Assembly: GCA_022701475.1 (NCBI GenBank)
Contig: JAKOOI010000057.1
Coordinates: 1-6,408 of the forward strand
Source: Weeksellaceae bacterium
Lineage (GTDB): Bacteria; Bacteroidota; Bacteroidia; Flavobacteriales; Weeksellaceae
Direction: 5' to 3'
DNA: 6,408 nt
Program-made: the position numbers and the translations under genes
Part shown: positions 5,311-6,408 of the stretch, one piece after another
Position numbering within the stretch: position 1 is the first letter of the stretch
How the letters are laid out: each line of letters starts with the position of its first letter
Notes under the pieces: model-generated
Told to the model about the DNA's origin: nothing
The model's input: the letters and a program-made list of their open reading frames with translations, nothing else
The model's database searches: none

Positions 5311-6378
5311 ATGCCGAATACGATCATTATTGGTTCTGGATCTTACCTTCCCAACAGAATTATCGGGAGAGACCATTTCTTAGATTCAGAGTTTTATTCA
5401 GAAGACGGACTAAAGATTGACAAGCCTGCTGAAGAAACGATTGCAAAATTTGTAGAAATCACGGAAATAGAAAACAGGAGATTCATAGAAGATGATCTTT
5501 CCAACTCACAAATCGGGTATGAGGCTGCAAAACTGGCTATTGCCGATGCCAATATAGATCAGGAGGAGCTTGATTATATTATTTACGCCAGCAATTTCGG
5601 GGAAGTTACCGTACATGGGTATGCCGATTTTATGCCTACCATGGCGGCCAGGGTAAAAAACAAACTGGGGATCCGCAACAGGAAATGCATTACGTACGAT
5701 ATGCTTTTCGGATGTCCGGGATGGGTGGAAGCCATGATCCTGGCCAACAACCTGATCAAAGCGGGAACCGCCAGAACCATACTTGTCATCGGTGCCGAGA
5801 CCTTAAGCAGGGTAACCGATCCGCATGACAGGAACCGGATGATCTTTGCTGACGGAGCCGGAGCTGTGGTGGTACAGGCCACCGATAAGGAGGATGTAGG
5901 AATTATCGCCCACAATACCATCTGCGACAACGGGATCGAGCTGGATTACCTGGCCAACGGACCTTCCATCAATGCAGACTCGGACCAGACCCGCCTGTTC
6001 GTAAGGATGCAGGGACGGAAAATCTATGAGTACGCCCTGAAAAACGTACCTGCCGCGATCAAAGAAACGATTGAAGATGCCGGGCTTTCTATCGGGGACA
6101 TCAATAAAATCCTTATCCACCAGGCCAATGCCAAAATGGATTATGCCATGATCGAAAGGCTCCACAAACTCTATGATGTAAAAGAATACGACCATTCCAT
6201 CTCCCCGATGACCATCCAGGAGTTCGGAAATTCTTCCGTAGCCACCATTCCTACCATGTTTGATCTTATCATTAAAGGAAAAATGGACGGTCATACGTTT
6301 AAAGATAAAGGGAACATTGTGATGACTTCGGTAGGTGCCGGAATGAATATCAATGCGATCGTTTATAAATTTCCTTAA
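5311..6378 (+). CDS. 3-oxoacyl-ACP synthase III family protein (FabH-like ketosynthase)
   Basis: Thiolase-fold ketosynthase of the KAS III type, which condenses an acyl-CoA starter with malonyl-ACP or a related acceptor. It has 355 residues, longer than the roughly 317 of E. coli FabH. The whole catalytic triad is present: Cys135 in DMLFGCPGW, His270 in ILIHQAN and Asn307 in EFGNSSVATIP. Other family marks are FADGAGAVVV (178-188), the RMQGRKIYEYA helix (232-242) and the glycine-rich end SVGAGMN (340-346). The CoA-gating N-terminal signature of FabH (WxxxRTGI) is not kept: the aligned stretch, about 47-54, reads FVEITEIE, and the extra length lies mainly before it and near 97-125. Thus it may be a paralogue with another starter or product rather than the housekeeping FabH, and I withhold the symbol. 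No acpP, plsX or fabD neighbour is present, so context does not decide. It is preceded by a TAACTTTG box and is transcribed away from the operon on its left. Confidence 0.9.
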   Translation: MPNTIIIGSGSYLPNRIIGRDHFLDSEFYSEDGLKIDKPAEETIAKFVEITEIENRRFIEDDLSNSQIGYEAAKLAIADANIDQEELDYIIYASNFGEVTVHGYADFMPTMAARVKNKLGIRNRKCITYDMLFGCPGWVEAMILANNLIKAGTARTILVIGAETLSRVTDPHDRNRMIFADGAGAVVVQATDKEDVGIIAHNTICDNGIELDYLANGPSINADSDQTRLFVRMQGRKIYEYALKNVPAAIKETIEDAGLSIGDINKILIHQANAKMDYAMIERLHKLYDVKEYDHSISPMTIQEFGNSSVATIPTMFDLIIKGKMDGHTFKDKGNIVMTSVGAGMNINAIVYKFP

Positions 6379-6408
6379 GACTTAAATTAATTTAAAAAAT
6401 ATTAAAAA

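Noticed and set aside
5583..6294. Minus-strand open frames opposite the KAS III gene
   Set aside because: Antisense shadows of a GC-richer coding segment with no family resemblance or promoter.
6382..6395. Perfect 14-base palindrome TTAAATTAATTTAA after the KAS III stop
   Set aside because: It contains only A and T, so it would not form a stable terminator, and such palindromes occur by chance in AT-rich spacers.

Overview
The window looks like chromosomal DNA of a Flavobacteriia member of the Bacteroidota, most likely Weeksellaceae (Chryseobacterium-like). The grounds are a GLPGLI-family protein, a PorT/SprT protein of the type IX secretion system, promoter boxes matching the Bacteroidota TAnnTTTG element, A-rich leaders without Shine-Dalgarno sequences, and a 6S-Flavo-type RNA behind zapA. 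No mobile element, CRISPR array, tRNA or rRNA was found. Most of the content is housekeeping.

Layout. (1) Positions 1-413, plus strand: the 3' part of a GLPGLI-family gene that begins before the window. Its frame meets a TAG at 291-293 but continues for 39 sense codons that look like the usual family C-terminus, so the gene appears to be cut by a nonsense mutation. A strong two-way terminator (494-526) separates it from the next, convergent unit. (2) Positions 548-2980, minus strand, read right to left: a small coiled-coil gene, zapA (TAATG stop/start overlap), a 6S RNA gene and rny (RNase Y). A clear promoter at 3008-3039 drives this unit. (3) Positions 3118-5208, minus strand: a tight three-gene operon of an uncharacterised membrane-anchored protein, menG/ubiE and porT, with 3-nt gaps, ending at a hairpin terminator (3071-3097). 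(4) Positions 5311-6378, plus strand: a ketoacyl-ACP synthase III (FabH-like) gene, divergent from the operon across an AT-rich spacer that holds one promoter box for each direction.

How the parts work together. Block 2 joins Z-ring assembly (ZapA and a probable coiled-coil partner) with RNA-level control (6S RNA as a holoenzyme decoy, RNase Y as the membrane-bound endonuclease). Block 3 joins menaquinone methylation with an outer-membrane part of type IX secretion; this looks like conserved co-transcription rather than a shared pathway.

The points most worth a second look are the in-frame stop in the GLPGLI gene, the foldable 6S RNA with its zapA linkage, the small coiled-coil gene upstream of zapA, the TTG start of menG, and the divergent N-terminal signature and mosaic base composition of the KAS III gene. 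I saw no convincing wholly new system.
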